Of a DNA stretch of 64,000 bases, positions 28,749 to 37,517 are shown piece after piece. Within the stretch, counting starts at the first letter, position 1. The number at the start of each line of letters is the position of its first letter. Where the stretch lies: contig CAXXSC010000008.1 of assembly GCA_963668435.2 (NCBI GenBank), positions 124,001 to 188,000 on the forward strand, read 5' to 3'. Position numbers and translations under genes: made by a program. The notes beneath the pieces were generated by a model, which was not told the origin of the DNA, did not search any database, and saw only the letters and a program-made list of their open reading frames with translations. Origin of the DNA: G963668435 sp963668435. Its GTDB lineage: Bacteria; Latescibacterota; Latescibacteria; Latescibacterales; Latescibacteraceae.

Positions 28749-31700
28749 ATGAAAAAACTATCGCAATTTTCCGTGAATTACCCGATAACCGTTGTCATGA
28801 TGGTGATGGCGGTGCTCCTACTCGGCTATATATCTTTCCAGAAGCTGGGTATGGACCTTTTCCCCGACATCAGCAACCCGACAATTTATGTCGAGCTGGA
28901 AGCCGGTGAAATGCCTCCCGAGGAGATCGAGCGCAAGTATGTCGAGAACATCGAGTCGCTATCCATCCGCCTTAAAGATGTCATCGGTGTCGAATCCGTC
29001 TCACGTGTCGGCTCGGCACATGTTACGGTTGAATATGCCTGGAAGACTCAGATGGACGAGGCCTTCCTGGAGCTTCAGAAAGCGCTTGCCGATATCGAGA
29101 GTGACAGTGATATCGACGATTTCTCCATCACCCAGTACGATCCCAATGCCGCACCGATCATCCTTCTCGCCCTCTCCCATCCGGAGATCGACGATATGGA
29201 CGAACTCAGGAGAACAGCGGAATCGTACCTAAGAAATGAACTCATCCGTATCGAGGGTATCGCTGATGTGAGGATCCTCGGTCAGGAAGAAAAAGAAGTT
29301 GTTATATCGACCGACCGCTATACCCTCGAGGCATACGGGCTGACACCATCGGCGCTATCCTCAAGGATCAGCGAATACAACCGTAATATCTCCGGCGGCT
29401 CGATCTATGAAATGGGCCTTCAATATACGGTAAAAGGTGTCGGTGAATATCAGTCGCTCGACGATATAAGGAATATCGTAGTCGCCTATATGACCTCGGA
29501 AGCCGGAGAACGCCAGGGAGAATCCTCAGGCGATTCGGAAACTTCCGAGCAGATACCGGTGCTTCTTTCCGATGTCGCAACTGTCAGTTTCCGCAATCAC
29601 GAGCCGGACAACATGGTTACATTCAACGGCAAACGCTGTATCGGTCTCGGGATTTACAAGGAAATGAAATTCAATACAGTGCAGGCGGTTGACGCTTTCA
29701 TGGAATCGCTCGACGGCATCGGGAAAGCACTTCCCGGCTATGAGTTGACAGTGGTTAAGAACCAGGGTGATTTCATTATCTCGGCAATCGACGAGGTCAA
29801 GGAAACAGCGCTCCTTGGTGTTCTGCTCGCTGTGATCATCCTGTTCATTTTCCTTGGCAAACTGGGAGCGACCGCTGTTATCAGTCTCGCAATCCCCATT
29901 TCAATTGTCGCGACGTTCAATCTCATGTATTTCAACGATCTGACTTTAAATATCATGACACTCGGCGGTCTTGCTCTTGGAGCCGGTATGCTTGTGGACA
30001 ACGCCATCGTGGTGCTGGAGAATATATTCCGCAACATGGAATCCGGTATGTCTGTGAAAGAAGCTGCCATAGAAGGCTCTTCACAGGTTGGCGGCGCAAT
30101 CACGGCCTCCACGCTGACGACAATTGTGGTATTCCTCCCCATTGTCTACCTCCAGGGGTCCGCAGGTGAACTTTTCAAGGATCAGGCATGGACAGTCGCG
30201 TTCTCACTCATATCTTCACTGATCGTGGCCATCCTCGTCATACCGATGCTCGCGTCACGCCTTCTCAAGAGCAGCAAGAGCTCATTTTTGAGCCGTGCAT
30301 TCTCTTTCAGCGGCTATGCCTCTTTTCTTAGAAAAGCACTCAAGCTACGCTGGCCGATCATCCTGATCTCTGTCGTTCTCGTGGCTGCCTCTGTTCACCT
30401 CATCCCTCTCATTGGCAGCGAATTCCTGCCGAAGACAGATACCAGCGAGTTTTCCATCGAACTGACCCTTCCCGAAGGCACAGAGCTCGACCGTACTGCC
30501 GGTGTTGCCCGCGGTATTGAACAGGCGGTGCTCGATGTTCTGGGCGATCAGGTTGAGATGGTATTTTCCATATCGGGCCCATCAGGCGATGTTGCCGGAA
30601 ATACGGCGCTCGTTTTCGAGGATGAGAACACTGCCGTTGTTCGTCTTTTCCTCAAGGATGACCATACAGCAAGCTCTACAACTGTGCTGACCGCACTTGG
30701 AGCAATTGTTGAAAATGTTCCTGATGTCGAGGCAAACATCATACAGGAGCAGGCAGTAAGCGACATTACGCTCGGCGGCAGTGAGGCTCCCGTCGTAATA
30801 GAGATTCGAGGTGAAGAACTCGATATCCTCGAGGAACTCGCAAACAATACTTCAGAGGCACTGTCTTCAATTGAATCCCTCAGTAACATCGAGGTCAGTT
30901 TTGAAGAGGGGCGTCCGCAAATAGACGTTGTCATAGACCGCATAAGGGCCGGTATTCAGGGTGTCGGCATAGAAACGGTTTCATCCCAGCTTTCCAACAG
31001 GCTTTCCGGTGTCGAATCAGGCCAGATGGAGTCCGAGGGTGAACTCAAAGACATCCTTATCGAACTTCCCGACCTCTCTGTCAGCGATATCGAGAATATC
31101 AGCATCGATAATGGCTCTAACGACATCTATCTCTATGAGATCGCCGACATCAGGAATTCCCGCGCACCGAAAGAGATTGTGAGGACCAATCAGTCACGTG
31201 TCGGCAAGGTTTCAGCCCACATTGCCGGTGATGCGGCTCTTGATCATGTCGTGAACGAAATCAAAAACGCCATGGCAACAGTCGACTTCCCGTCTGACTA
31301 CCGTTATGAGATCACCGGAGAGGAACAGGAACGTAAACAGGCTTTCGCCACACTGCAGTTCGCACTGATTCTCTCACTAATTCTGGTTTACATGGTTCTC
31401 GCATCACAATTTGAATCGCTGGTGCATCCGTTTACGATCATCCTTTCGATACCACTGGCTGTTGTCGGCGCTCTTGCCCTGTTCTTCATTCTCGGCAAGA
31501 CACTGAATATTATGGCCTTTATAGGTATCATTATGCTGGTTGGTATTGCAGTCAACGATTCAATCATCCTCGTCGACGCGATCAATCAGCTCAAGCGCGA
31601 AGGTTATTCGCGTATGGATGCAATTGTCGAAGCAGGGAAACGTCGTATTCGTCCAATTATTATGACGAGTCTTACCACCATTATGGCCCTTCTTCCGCTT

Positions 31701-31847
31701 ACATTGGGAATCGGCGAGGGAGCATCGCTCAGAGCACCTATGGCTCTTGCAGTCATCGGTGGCTTGGTGACCTCGACCATACTGACTCTGGTGGTTATTC
31801 CCTGCGTTTATTCGGTGCTCGATATTGTGAGCCGTGACCCGCGATAA
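28749..31847 (+). CDS. RND-family efflux pump inner-membrane subunit
   Basis: A full-length RND protein (1,032 residues) with the usual 12 membrane helices and two large periplasmic loops. TM1 is followed by LGMDLFPDISNPTIYVELE. The TM4 region GGLALGAGMLVDNAIVVLEN carries the proton-relay Asp; the second Asp of AcrB is Asn here, as in many HAE1-like relatives. The C-terminal half has MLVGIAVNDSIILVDAI and GKRRIRPIIMTSLTTI. It probably works with the adaptor and TolC genes immediately upstream as a tripartite, proton-driven exporter. Substrate unknown. Confidence 0.93.
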   Translation: MKKLSQFSVNYPITVVMMVMAVLLLGYISFQKLGMDLFPDISNPTIYVELEAGEMPPEEIERKYVENIESLSIRLKDVIGVESVSRVGSAHVTVEYAWKTQMDEAFLELQKALADIESDSDIDDFSITQYDPNAAPIILLALSHPEIDDMDELRRTAESYLRNELIRIEGIADVRILGQEEKEVVISTDRYTLEAYGLTPSALSSRISEYNRNISGGSIYEMGLQYTVKGVGEYQSLDDIRNIVVAYMTSEAGERQGESSGDSETSEQIPVLLSDVATVSFRNHEPDNMVTFNGKRCIGLGIYKEMKFNTVQAVDAFMESLDGIGKALPGYELTVVKNQGDFIISAIDEVKETALLGVLLAVIILFIFLGKLGATAVISLAIPISIVATFNLMYFNDLTLNIMTLGGLALGAGMLVDNAIVVLENIFRNMESGMSVKEAAIEGSSQVGGAITASTLTTIVVFLPIVYLQGSAGELFKDQAWTVAFSLISSLIVAILVIPMLASRLLKSSKSSFLSRAFSFSGYASFLRKALKLRWPIILISVVLVAASVHLIPLIGSEFLPKTDTSEFSIELTLPEGTELDRTAGVARGIEQAVLDVLGDQVEMVFSISGPSGDVAGNTALVFEDENTAVVRLFLKDDHTASSTTVLTALGAIVENVPDVEANIIQEQAVSDITLGGSEAPVVIEIRGEELDILEELANNTSEALSSIESLSNIEVSFEEGRPQIDVVIDRIRAGIQGVGIETVSSQLSNRLSGVESGQMESEGELKDILIELPDLSVSDIENISIDNGSNDIYLYEIADIRNSRAPKEIVRTNQSRVGKVSAHIAGDAALDHVVNEIKNAMATVDFPSDYRYEITGEEQERKQAFATLQFALILSLILVYMVLASQFESLVHPFTIILSIPLAVVGALALFFILGKTLNIMAFIGIIMLVGIAVNDSIILVDAINQLKREGYSRMDAIVEAGKRRIRPIIMTSLTTIMALLPLTLGIGEGASLRAPMALAVIGGLVTSTILTLVVIPCVYSVLDIVSRDPR

Positions 31848-31889
31848 AGAAAGGACAGAAAGGCACTAGCAACGCCTTTTACATATACG

Positions 31890-34800
31890 ATGAATCTTTT
31901 CGCCTTTTTTATACAGCGTAAAACCCTTGTGGCAATGCTGTTTATCGGTTTGTCACTGCTGGGTGTCATATCCTACAACAATCTGTCTGTTGAGCTTATG
32001 CCTGATGTCGAGCTTCCTTACCTCGTTGTCAGTATCAGCGCCCGTCGGGATATGAATCCGGTTTATATTGAGCGCGAGGCTGTAATGCCGCTCGAGGGTG
32101 CAATCGGGACCCTCGAGGGTGTTTCTGAAATGGAAACACGCATTCAACAGAGAAATGCATCTATCACTATTTCTTTTGACCAGAATGTCAACAGCAATTA
32201 CGCCTACTTGCGTCTCCAGGAGAAGGTCAGTGAAATCGCAAAGAGCATCGAAGATGATTTCACTGTCAGGGTAAATAAAGTCGACACGACACAGCTGTCA
32301 AACATGTTCATGATGCTCCAGGTCAGGGGCAGCGGCGGCCTTGAGCGTGTCCGTGCTATCATCGATAACGACATCTCTGACGATCTGCTCAATGTCGATG
32401 GTGTCACGCATGTTGAAACAATCGGCGGCAGAGTCAAATCTGTCGAGATTGTCATCAACGAGGATGCCCTTACGGCTTTGAAAATAACTCCCGGCAGAAT
32501 CTCGCAGCTCATAAGCTCTAACAATGCCCGGACCACCTATGTCGGACATGCCCACGGCGGCGGCAAACAGTATTTCGTTAATGTCGAGGCAGAATATACC
32601 GACATTAATGATCTCGAAAACATTGTTGTCGATGCCAATGGCCCGGTACTTCTGAAAGATGTCGCCGATATCACTTTCGGTCTCAAAGACGAGGAGACAA
32701 TCAGCAGAGTCAACGGGAAAGAGGCTGTCACACTTCGTCTTATCCGTGACGCCAATGTCAACCTTATCGAGCTTTCTCATGCCACCCGTGAAGTCATAGA
32801 CAATCTCAATAATGAGCTTGCCGCTCAGGATATCGAAATCGTCATACAGTCGGACAGTTCCGAAGAGATGGAAAGCAACATCAACCTAATCAAGGAACTG
32901 GCGCTGACAGGCGGATTACTATCCCTATTGATCCTCTGGTTCTTCCTGAGGAACATCCGGCTTGTATCTGTTGTGCTTTTGGCTATACCGGTATCCGTGC
33001 TCGTATCGTTCAATTTCTTCTACCTGTTCGATATATCGCTCAACAGCCTTACCCTTGTCGGTATGGCGCTTGCGATCGGTATGCTGCTCGATAACAGCGT
33101 GGTCGTGCTTGAGAATGTCTATCGAAACATCGCATTGAAAAAAAGTCGTGATGAGGCTGTCATCCTTGGCTCAACCGAAGTCTGGCGCTCCATCACAGCG
33201 GCAACATTAACGACGATAACAGTATTCCTCCCCTTTGTCTTTTCATCTGATTACCTTATCAGGACAATCGGGCGTCATATCGGCATTTCGATCATCTCGA
33301 CACTGCTCGTCTCTCTCATTGTTGCCCTGATCCTGATTCCGGCCGCGGTTCACTGGCTTCTCAAGCGCTCGGCTGGCGCCAATGCTGCAATATTTTCACA
33401 TGTTTCACGCAGCAACCGTCCCATCCAGCTTTATACGCTTTTCCTGAAAAGCGCCATGAGATATCCCGCGCGGACGATTATCGGTGCTGTCGTGCTCTTT
33501 TTCGCCAGCATCCTTATCTGTATCGCCCTCTCCATAGATGTTTCGCAGGAAGTTGAACTCACCGAATTCAGTCTATATATCACGATGCCTCAGGGCGCTA
33601 CCCTCGAAAGGACTGACCAAGTCACGCAGGAAATTGAAAACCTCGTCAGCGATATCAAGGAAATCGAGGATGTTGTTGCAAATGTCTTTGAGGACGAGGC
33701 CACTGTTACTGTGGTGTTGAAAGATGACTACGAAGATATTGACGACCGCAATATTTCTCAGATCAAGAGTGATCTCGAGAGTAAAGTTGACAATTTCCGC
33801 TCCGCCGATGTCACTCTTGAAGAACCGACTTCCAGCAGCCGTTTCGGAGGCGGTGGCGGTGCGAATCCGGTCGATCGTTTCGAGCGCATGTTCCGTATCG
33901 GTGCGGCACAGGAAAAAATTGTTGTCCGCGGCGATGATTTCGAGATGATTCGCGCTGTCGGCGAAGATATCGAATATCAGCTTGACGATATGGATATCAT
34001 CAGCCGTGCGAATCTTTCGGTCCCAAGCAACACCCCGGAAATCCACCTGCTTTTCGACAGAACACTCATGGGCAGAAGTAATATCGCGATCAACTCAGTC
34101 TCTACCGAGCTCAATTCTTTCGGCAGGGAATTCAATACGAGCGTCATGTTCAAACAGGATGACGAGGACTACGAAATTGTCATCCGCACGGCAGGTTCAG
34201 GAGATGAGGAAGACGATGACGAGAAGGATCAGAAGAGCTATGACGATCTCGCCAGCCTTGAAATCACCAATTCCAATGGTGCCGCCTACCCTCTCGAAAC
34301 GATTAGCCGCATTGTATATGCCAGCGGTCTGTCACGCATCACCCGTCTCAACCAGGAAAAACAGGTTGAGGTCACGTATCGTTTCGAGGATGAAGTCACC
34401 GACTCGAAAGCCTATCTCGAGTCTTCACGCGCAGAAATCGATGAGCTGATAGCGTCAATGTCAATTCCTTCGGGTGTTGCTGTTGAACTCGTTCACGACG
34501 AATCCGATTTCAGTGAATTCTATTTCATGATCGGCGCGGCGTTTCTCCTTATCTTCATGATCCTCGCATCGGTTTTCGAATCGCTAACGTCGCCATTCGT
34601 AATGATGTTCACCATTCCGCTGGCAACTATCGGTGCTCTCTGGGCCCTGATTCTCACAGGCAATTCTATCCTGAATGCCAACTCGCTTGTGGGCTTCCTG
34701 ATTCTCCTCGGAGTCGTGGTGAACAACGGCATTATCCTCATCGATTTCACCCGTCTTCTCAGGGATCGCGGTTATCGCATGTCCCGCGCGCTCCTGACAG

Positions 34801-36626
34801 CAGGTAAGGCTCGTGTCCGTCCGATCCTCATCACGACGATCACAACCATTGTCGCCATGATTCCCCTTGCAATGGGCAAGGCAGAGTATATTAGCCGAAT
34901 CGGCGCGCCGTTTGCCATCACCGTTGTCGGCGGCCTTACCTTGAGCACCTTGTTCACGCTGGTTTTCGTACCGACAACCTATGCTGCACTTGAGACATCC
35001 ATACTCTGGTTCAGACGTCTTCCGGTCTGGCTCCAGGTGCTTCAGGCGCTTGTTTTCTCAGCCTTAAGCTACCTTATCTATGTCACGGTTGACAGCCCTG
35101 TGTGGATAGCGGTCTATATCCTTATCGCAATAACAGCAATTCCCGGTATGACATGGTTTGCTCGAAGTAGTCTTCGCCGTGCCGATGAGAGTTTCATACC
35201 CAAGGATTCACCGTTGACTATCCATGTCCGCCGTCTGGTTAAGATATACGATGGCCCCGGCCGTTTCACACGCGAATGGTTCTTCGGTCGCCGCCTCAAG
35301 GATTATGAAGATGCTCCGGAATTTTCGCTGAAGGAAAGTCTCGGTCATTTCAGCTGGCAGCTTCCAACGTTCGCGTTCATGGTTTACTTTGTCTACTTCT
35401 ACCTTGAGAGTGATATCTGGCTGGTAGTTCTGTCGCATCTCATATTCTTCTCGCTGATCGTTATCATTGGTCATTTCGTGCGCGGACTTCGCTATCTGGC
35501 CGATATCAAGGGCAAAAAAAGCTACGACTTGCTCGCCACCGTTCTTATGGGCCTGTTCGTCTGGGGCTTCCCGCTCTTTACGATGTTTTTCCTCAAGATG
35601 CGTGGTTTCAAGCTCAGCATGGTCATTTTCCTTGGCCTGATCTGGTACAGCGCACTGGCTATCCATGCCATTTCTTACCGTCTGCACACAAAGAATATCA
35701 ATATCATGCGTATCAGTGGTCGTCTTGCCGGTTTCAGGCGTACGATCTATAAACTCGTGCTGATTACACCGGTGATCGGTAAAAAGAAAAAACCGTTCAA
35801 CGCTCTCAATGGCATAACGCTCGACATCGGCAGCGGCATGTTCGGTCTGCTTGGCCCCAATGGTGCCGGTAAAACCACGATCATGCGTATCATCTGCGGT
35901 ATCTACGAGCGTAATATGGGTAAAGTATCTGTCAATGAACACGACATTGCCGAGAAACGCGAGGAACTTCAGGGCATAATCGGTTATCTGCCGCAGGAAT
36001 TCGGCACATACGAAAATATGTCGGCATTTGAATTCCTTGATTACATCGCCCTTCTCAATGGCAATTACGATACACATGCCCGTGAGTCTCTGGTTCATTA
36101 TGTACTCAAGTCTGTTCATCTCGAAGATCAGGAGGACCGGAAGATCGGTTCATTCTCCGGAGGTATGAAACAGCGTGTCGGTATTGCGATGACAATGTTG
36201 CGCCTCCCGAGAATCCTTGTCGTGGACGAGCCCACGGCCGGTCTCGATCCTCGCGAACGTATCCGTTTCAGGAACCTTCTTGTCGAGTTGAGCGGCGAAA
36301 GGATCGTGATCTTCTCCACGCATATCATCGAGGATATTTCCAGTTCCTGTAATCGCGTGGCGGTGTTCAACCGCGGCGAACTTCATTACCTCGGAGATCC
36401 ACAGCAGATGACAGACAGAGCCGAGGGTAAAGTCTGGATCTTTACAATTGAAGAAGAGGATTTCTCGACAATCAGGAAGTCTGTCCGGGTAGTCCATCAT
36501 ATGCGTGACGGCAAATCGATCAAAATACGATGCCTTGCCGACAGCTCCCCATGGCCGGGAGCCGAACAGGTTCCGCCAACTCTCGAGGATGCGTATCTCT
36601 GGCTTATTGGTACGAAAAAAAGATAA
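31890..36626 (+). CDS. RND pump fused to an ABC ATPase (single polypeptide)
   Basis: A 1,578-residue chain. Residues 1 to about 1035 are a complete RND pump: TM1 then LSVELMPDVELPYLVVSISA, TM4 GMALAIGMLLDNSVVVLEN, and late GVVVNNGIILIDFTRLL and GKARVRPILITTITTI. Two more membrane helices follow (about 1045-1095), then a stretch like the first strand of an ABC domain (LTIHVRRLVKIYD, about 1107), then about four membrane helices (1150-1275), then the rest of an ABC ATPase: Walker A GPNGAGKT (near 1321), YLPQEF, FSGGMKQRVG, LVVDEPTAGLDP and STHIIED. The frame is unbroken through the junction. It is 42 bases after the first RND gene and 18 bases before an ABC permease gene. Confidence 0.9.
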   Translation: MNLFAFFIQRKTLVAMLFIGLSLLGVISYNNLSVELMPDVELPYLVVSISARRDMNPVYIEREAVMPLEGAIGTLEGVSEMETRIQQRNASITISFDQNVNSNYAYLRLQEKVSEIAKSIEDDFTVRVNKVDTTQLSNMFMMLQVRGSGGLERVRAIIDNDISDDLLNVDGVTHVETIGGRVKSVEIVINEDALTALKITPGRISQLISSNNARTTYVGHAHGGGKQYFVNVEAEYTDINDLENIVVDANGPVLLKDVADITFGLKDEETISRVNGKEAVTLRLIRDANVNLIELSHATREVIDNLNNELAAQDIEIVIQSDSSEEMESNINLIKELALTGGLLSLLILWFFLRNIRLVSVVLLAIPVSVLVSFNFFYLFDISLNSLTLVGMALAIGMLLDNSVVVLENVYRNIALKKSRDEAVILGSTEVWRSITAATLTTITVFLPFVFSSDYLIRTIGRHIGISIISTLLVSLIVALILIPAAVHWLLKRSAGANAAIFSHVSRSNRPIQLYTLFLKSAMRYPARTIIGAVVLFFASILICIALSIDVSQEVELTEFSLYITMPQGATLERTDQVTQEIENLVSDIKEIEDVVANVFEDEATVTVVLKDDYEDIDDRNISQIKSDLESKVDNFRSADVTLEEPTSSSRFGGGGGANPVDRFERMFRIGAAQEKIVVRGDDFEMIRAVGEDIEYQLDDMDIISRANLSVPSNTPEIHLLFDRTLMGRSNIAINSVSTELNSFGREFNTSVMFKQDDEDYEIVIRTAGSGDEEDDDEKDQKSYDDLASLEITNSNGAAYPLETISRIVYASGLSRITRLNQEKQVEVTYRFEDEVTDSKAYLESSRAEIDELIASMSIPSGVAVELVHDESDFSEFYFMIGAAFLLIFMILASVFESLTSPFVMMFTIPLATIGALWALILTGNSILNANSLVGFLILLGVVVNNGIILIDFTRLLRDRGYRMSRALLTAGKARVRPILITTITTIVAMIPLAMGKAEYISRIGAPFAITVVGGLTLSTLFTLVFVPTTYAALETSILWFRRLPVWLQVLQALVFSALSYLIYVTVDSPVWIAVYILIAITAIPGMTWFARSSLRRADESFIPKDSPLTIHVRRLVKIYDGPGRFTREWFFGRRLKDYEDAPEFSLKESLGHFSWQLPTFAFMVYFVYFYLESDIWLVVLSHLIFFSLIVIIGHFVRGLRYLADIKGKKSYDLLATVLMGLFVWGFPLFTMFFLKMRGFKLSMVIFLGLIWYSALAIHAISYRLHTKNINIMRISGRLAGFRRTIYKLVLITPVIGKKKKPFNALNGITLDIGSGMFGLLGPNGAGKTTIMRIICGIYERNMGKVSVNEHDIAEKREELQGIIGYLPQEFGTYENMSAFEFLDYIALLNGNYDTHARESLVHYVLKSVHLEDQEDRKIGSFSGGMKQRVGIAMTMLRLPRILVVDEPTAGLDPRERIRFRNLLVELSGERIVIFSTHIIEDISSSCNRVAVFNRGELHYLGDPQQMTDRAEGKVWIFTIEEEDFSTIRKSVRVVHHMRDGKSIKIRCLADSSPWPGAEQVPPTLEDAYLWLIGTKKR

Positions 36627-36644
36627 AGAGACAGGAAACATATC

Positions 36645-37394
36645 ATGAAAAACATAAAAGCAACGGAAACACGGACACCATTTATGAAAAATGTGGCGAT
36701 CGTCCTTTACCGTACTGTCCAGTATAATCTCAAGATTATTTTTGCGAACAAGTTCATATACTTTCTCGCATCGTCGCTCCTGATCTTCATTGGCGTGACT
36801 CTCCTGAAACTGTTCAGTGCGGAAACGATACCGAATGAGGGAACGGTCTACAACCTCCTGCTGGTGCCGGGAATCCTATTGGTCTTTTACCCTATCACTT
36901 TTGGAATCCAGAACGATGTGGACAGCCGTATGATTGAGATATTGTTCGGTATTCCCAACTACCGTTACAAGGTCTGGCTTGTCAGGCTCGCGATCATTTT
37001 CTCGATGGCTTTTGCCATCCTGATTGTGCTTTCCGCACTCAGTTCTTTCGTTCTCGCGCTTGTTCCGATATTCAAAATGAGTGCACAGATAATGTTCCCG
37101 ATCATATTTCTCGGCTGTGCCGCGTTCATGGTTTCGACAATTGTCAAGAACGGCAGCGGCTCAGCGGTGGTAATGGTGATTATAGGTATGTTTTTCTGGC
37201 TCGCGAGGGATTTTTTCGAAGATCACAGAAGCTGGGATATTTTCCTCAACCCATTTGTACTGCCGGAGAACATAAACGAAAGCGCTTGGTCGGAAATTGT
37301 ACTCAACAACAGGATATATCTCATTGCAGGTATAATCATCTGTGTTCTCGGAGGTCTGCTCAATCTCCAGAAACGCGAGAAATTCCTTCAGTAA
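36645..37394 (+). CDS. ABC-2-type permease subunit
   Basis: A 249-residue protein with about six membrane helices, the length and pattern of a simple ABC-2 permease (NLKIIFANKFIYFLASSLLI; VDSRMIEILFGIPNYRYKVW; final helix followed by a basic tail). The VDSRMIEILFGIP segment resembles the coupling region seen in such permeases. It follows the RND-ABC fusion gene by 18 bases and is the last gene before a strong terminator. It is the natural membrane partner for the ABC domain of the fusion. Function beyond this is inference. Confidence 0.85.
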   Translation: MKNIKATETRTPFMKNVAIVLYRTVQYNLKIIFANKFIYFLASSLLIFIGVTLLKLFSAETIPNEGTVYNLLLVPGILLVFYPITFGIQNDVDSRMIEILFGIPNYRYKVWLVRLAIIFSMAFAILIVLSALSSFVLALVPIFKMSAQIMFPIIFLGCAAFMVSTIVKNGSGSAVVMVIIGMFFWLARDFFEDHRSWDIFLNPFVLPENINESAWSEIVLNNRIYLIAGIIICVLGGLLNLQKREKFLQ

Positions 37395-37439
37395 TGCACC
37401 CCGACACAGCACTGACTGCGGCTGTATCAGGAAACAACG

Positions 37440-37482
37440 ACAAAGGGCTGACACTGAAAACAGTGCCAGCCCTTTGTTTTGT
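37440..37482 (+). terminator. Intrinsic terminator ending the transporter cluster
   Basis: A long hairpin (left arm 37440-37456, right arm 37461-37477, loop AAAA, one internal mismatch) with stem core AAAGGGCTG/CAGCCCTTT is followed by TTTTGT. It lies between the plus-strand permease gene and the minus-strand dipeptidase gene, so it may act in both directions. Confidence 0.85.
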
Positions 37483-37517
37483 CTGATCCAAATGATTTCA
37501 TCTGAAATCATGTAAAA

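Noticed and set aside
35208..36119. A 303-codon minus-strand open frame within the RND-ABC fusion gene
   Set aside because: It is antisense to intact Walker A and Q-loop motifs and has the His/Asp/Glu-rich look of a shadow frame.
37161..37511. A minus-strand gene between the permease and dipeptidase genes
   Set aside because: It would overlap the permease gene and cross the strong terminator at 37440-37482.
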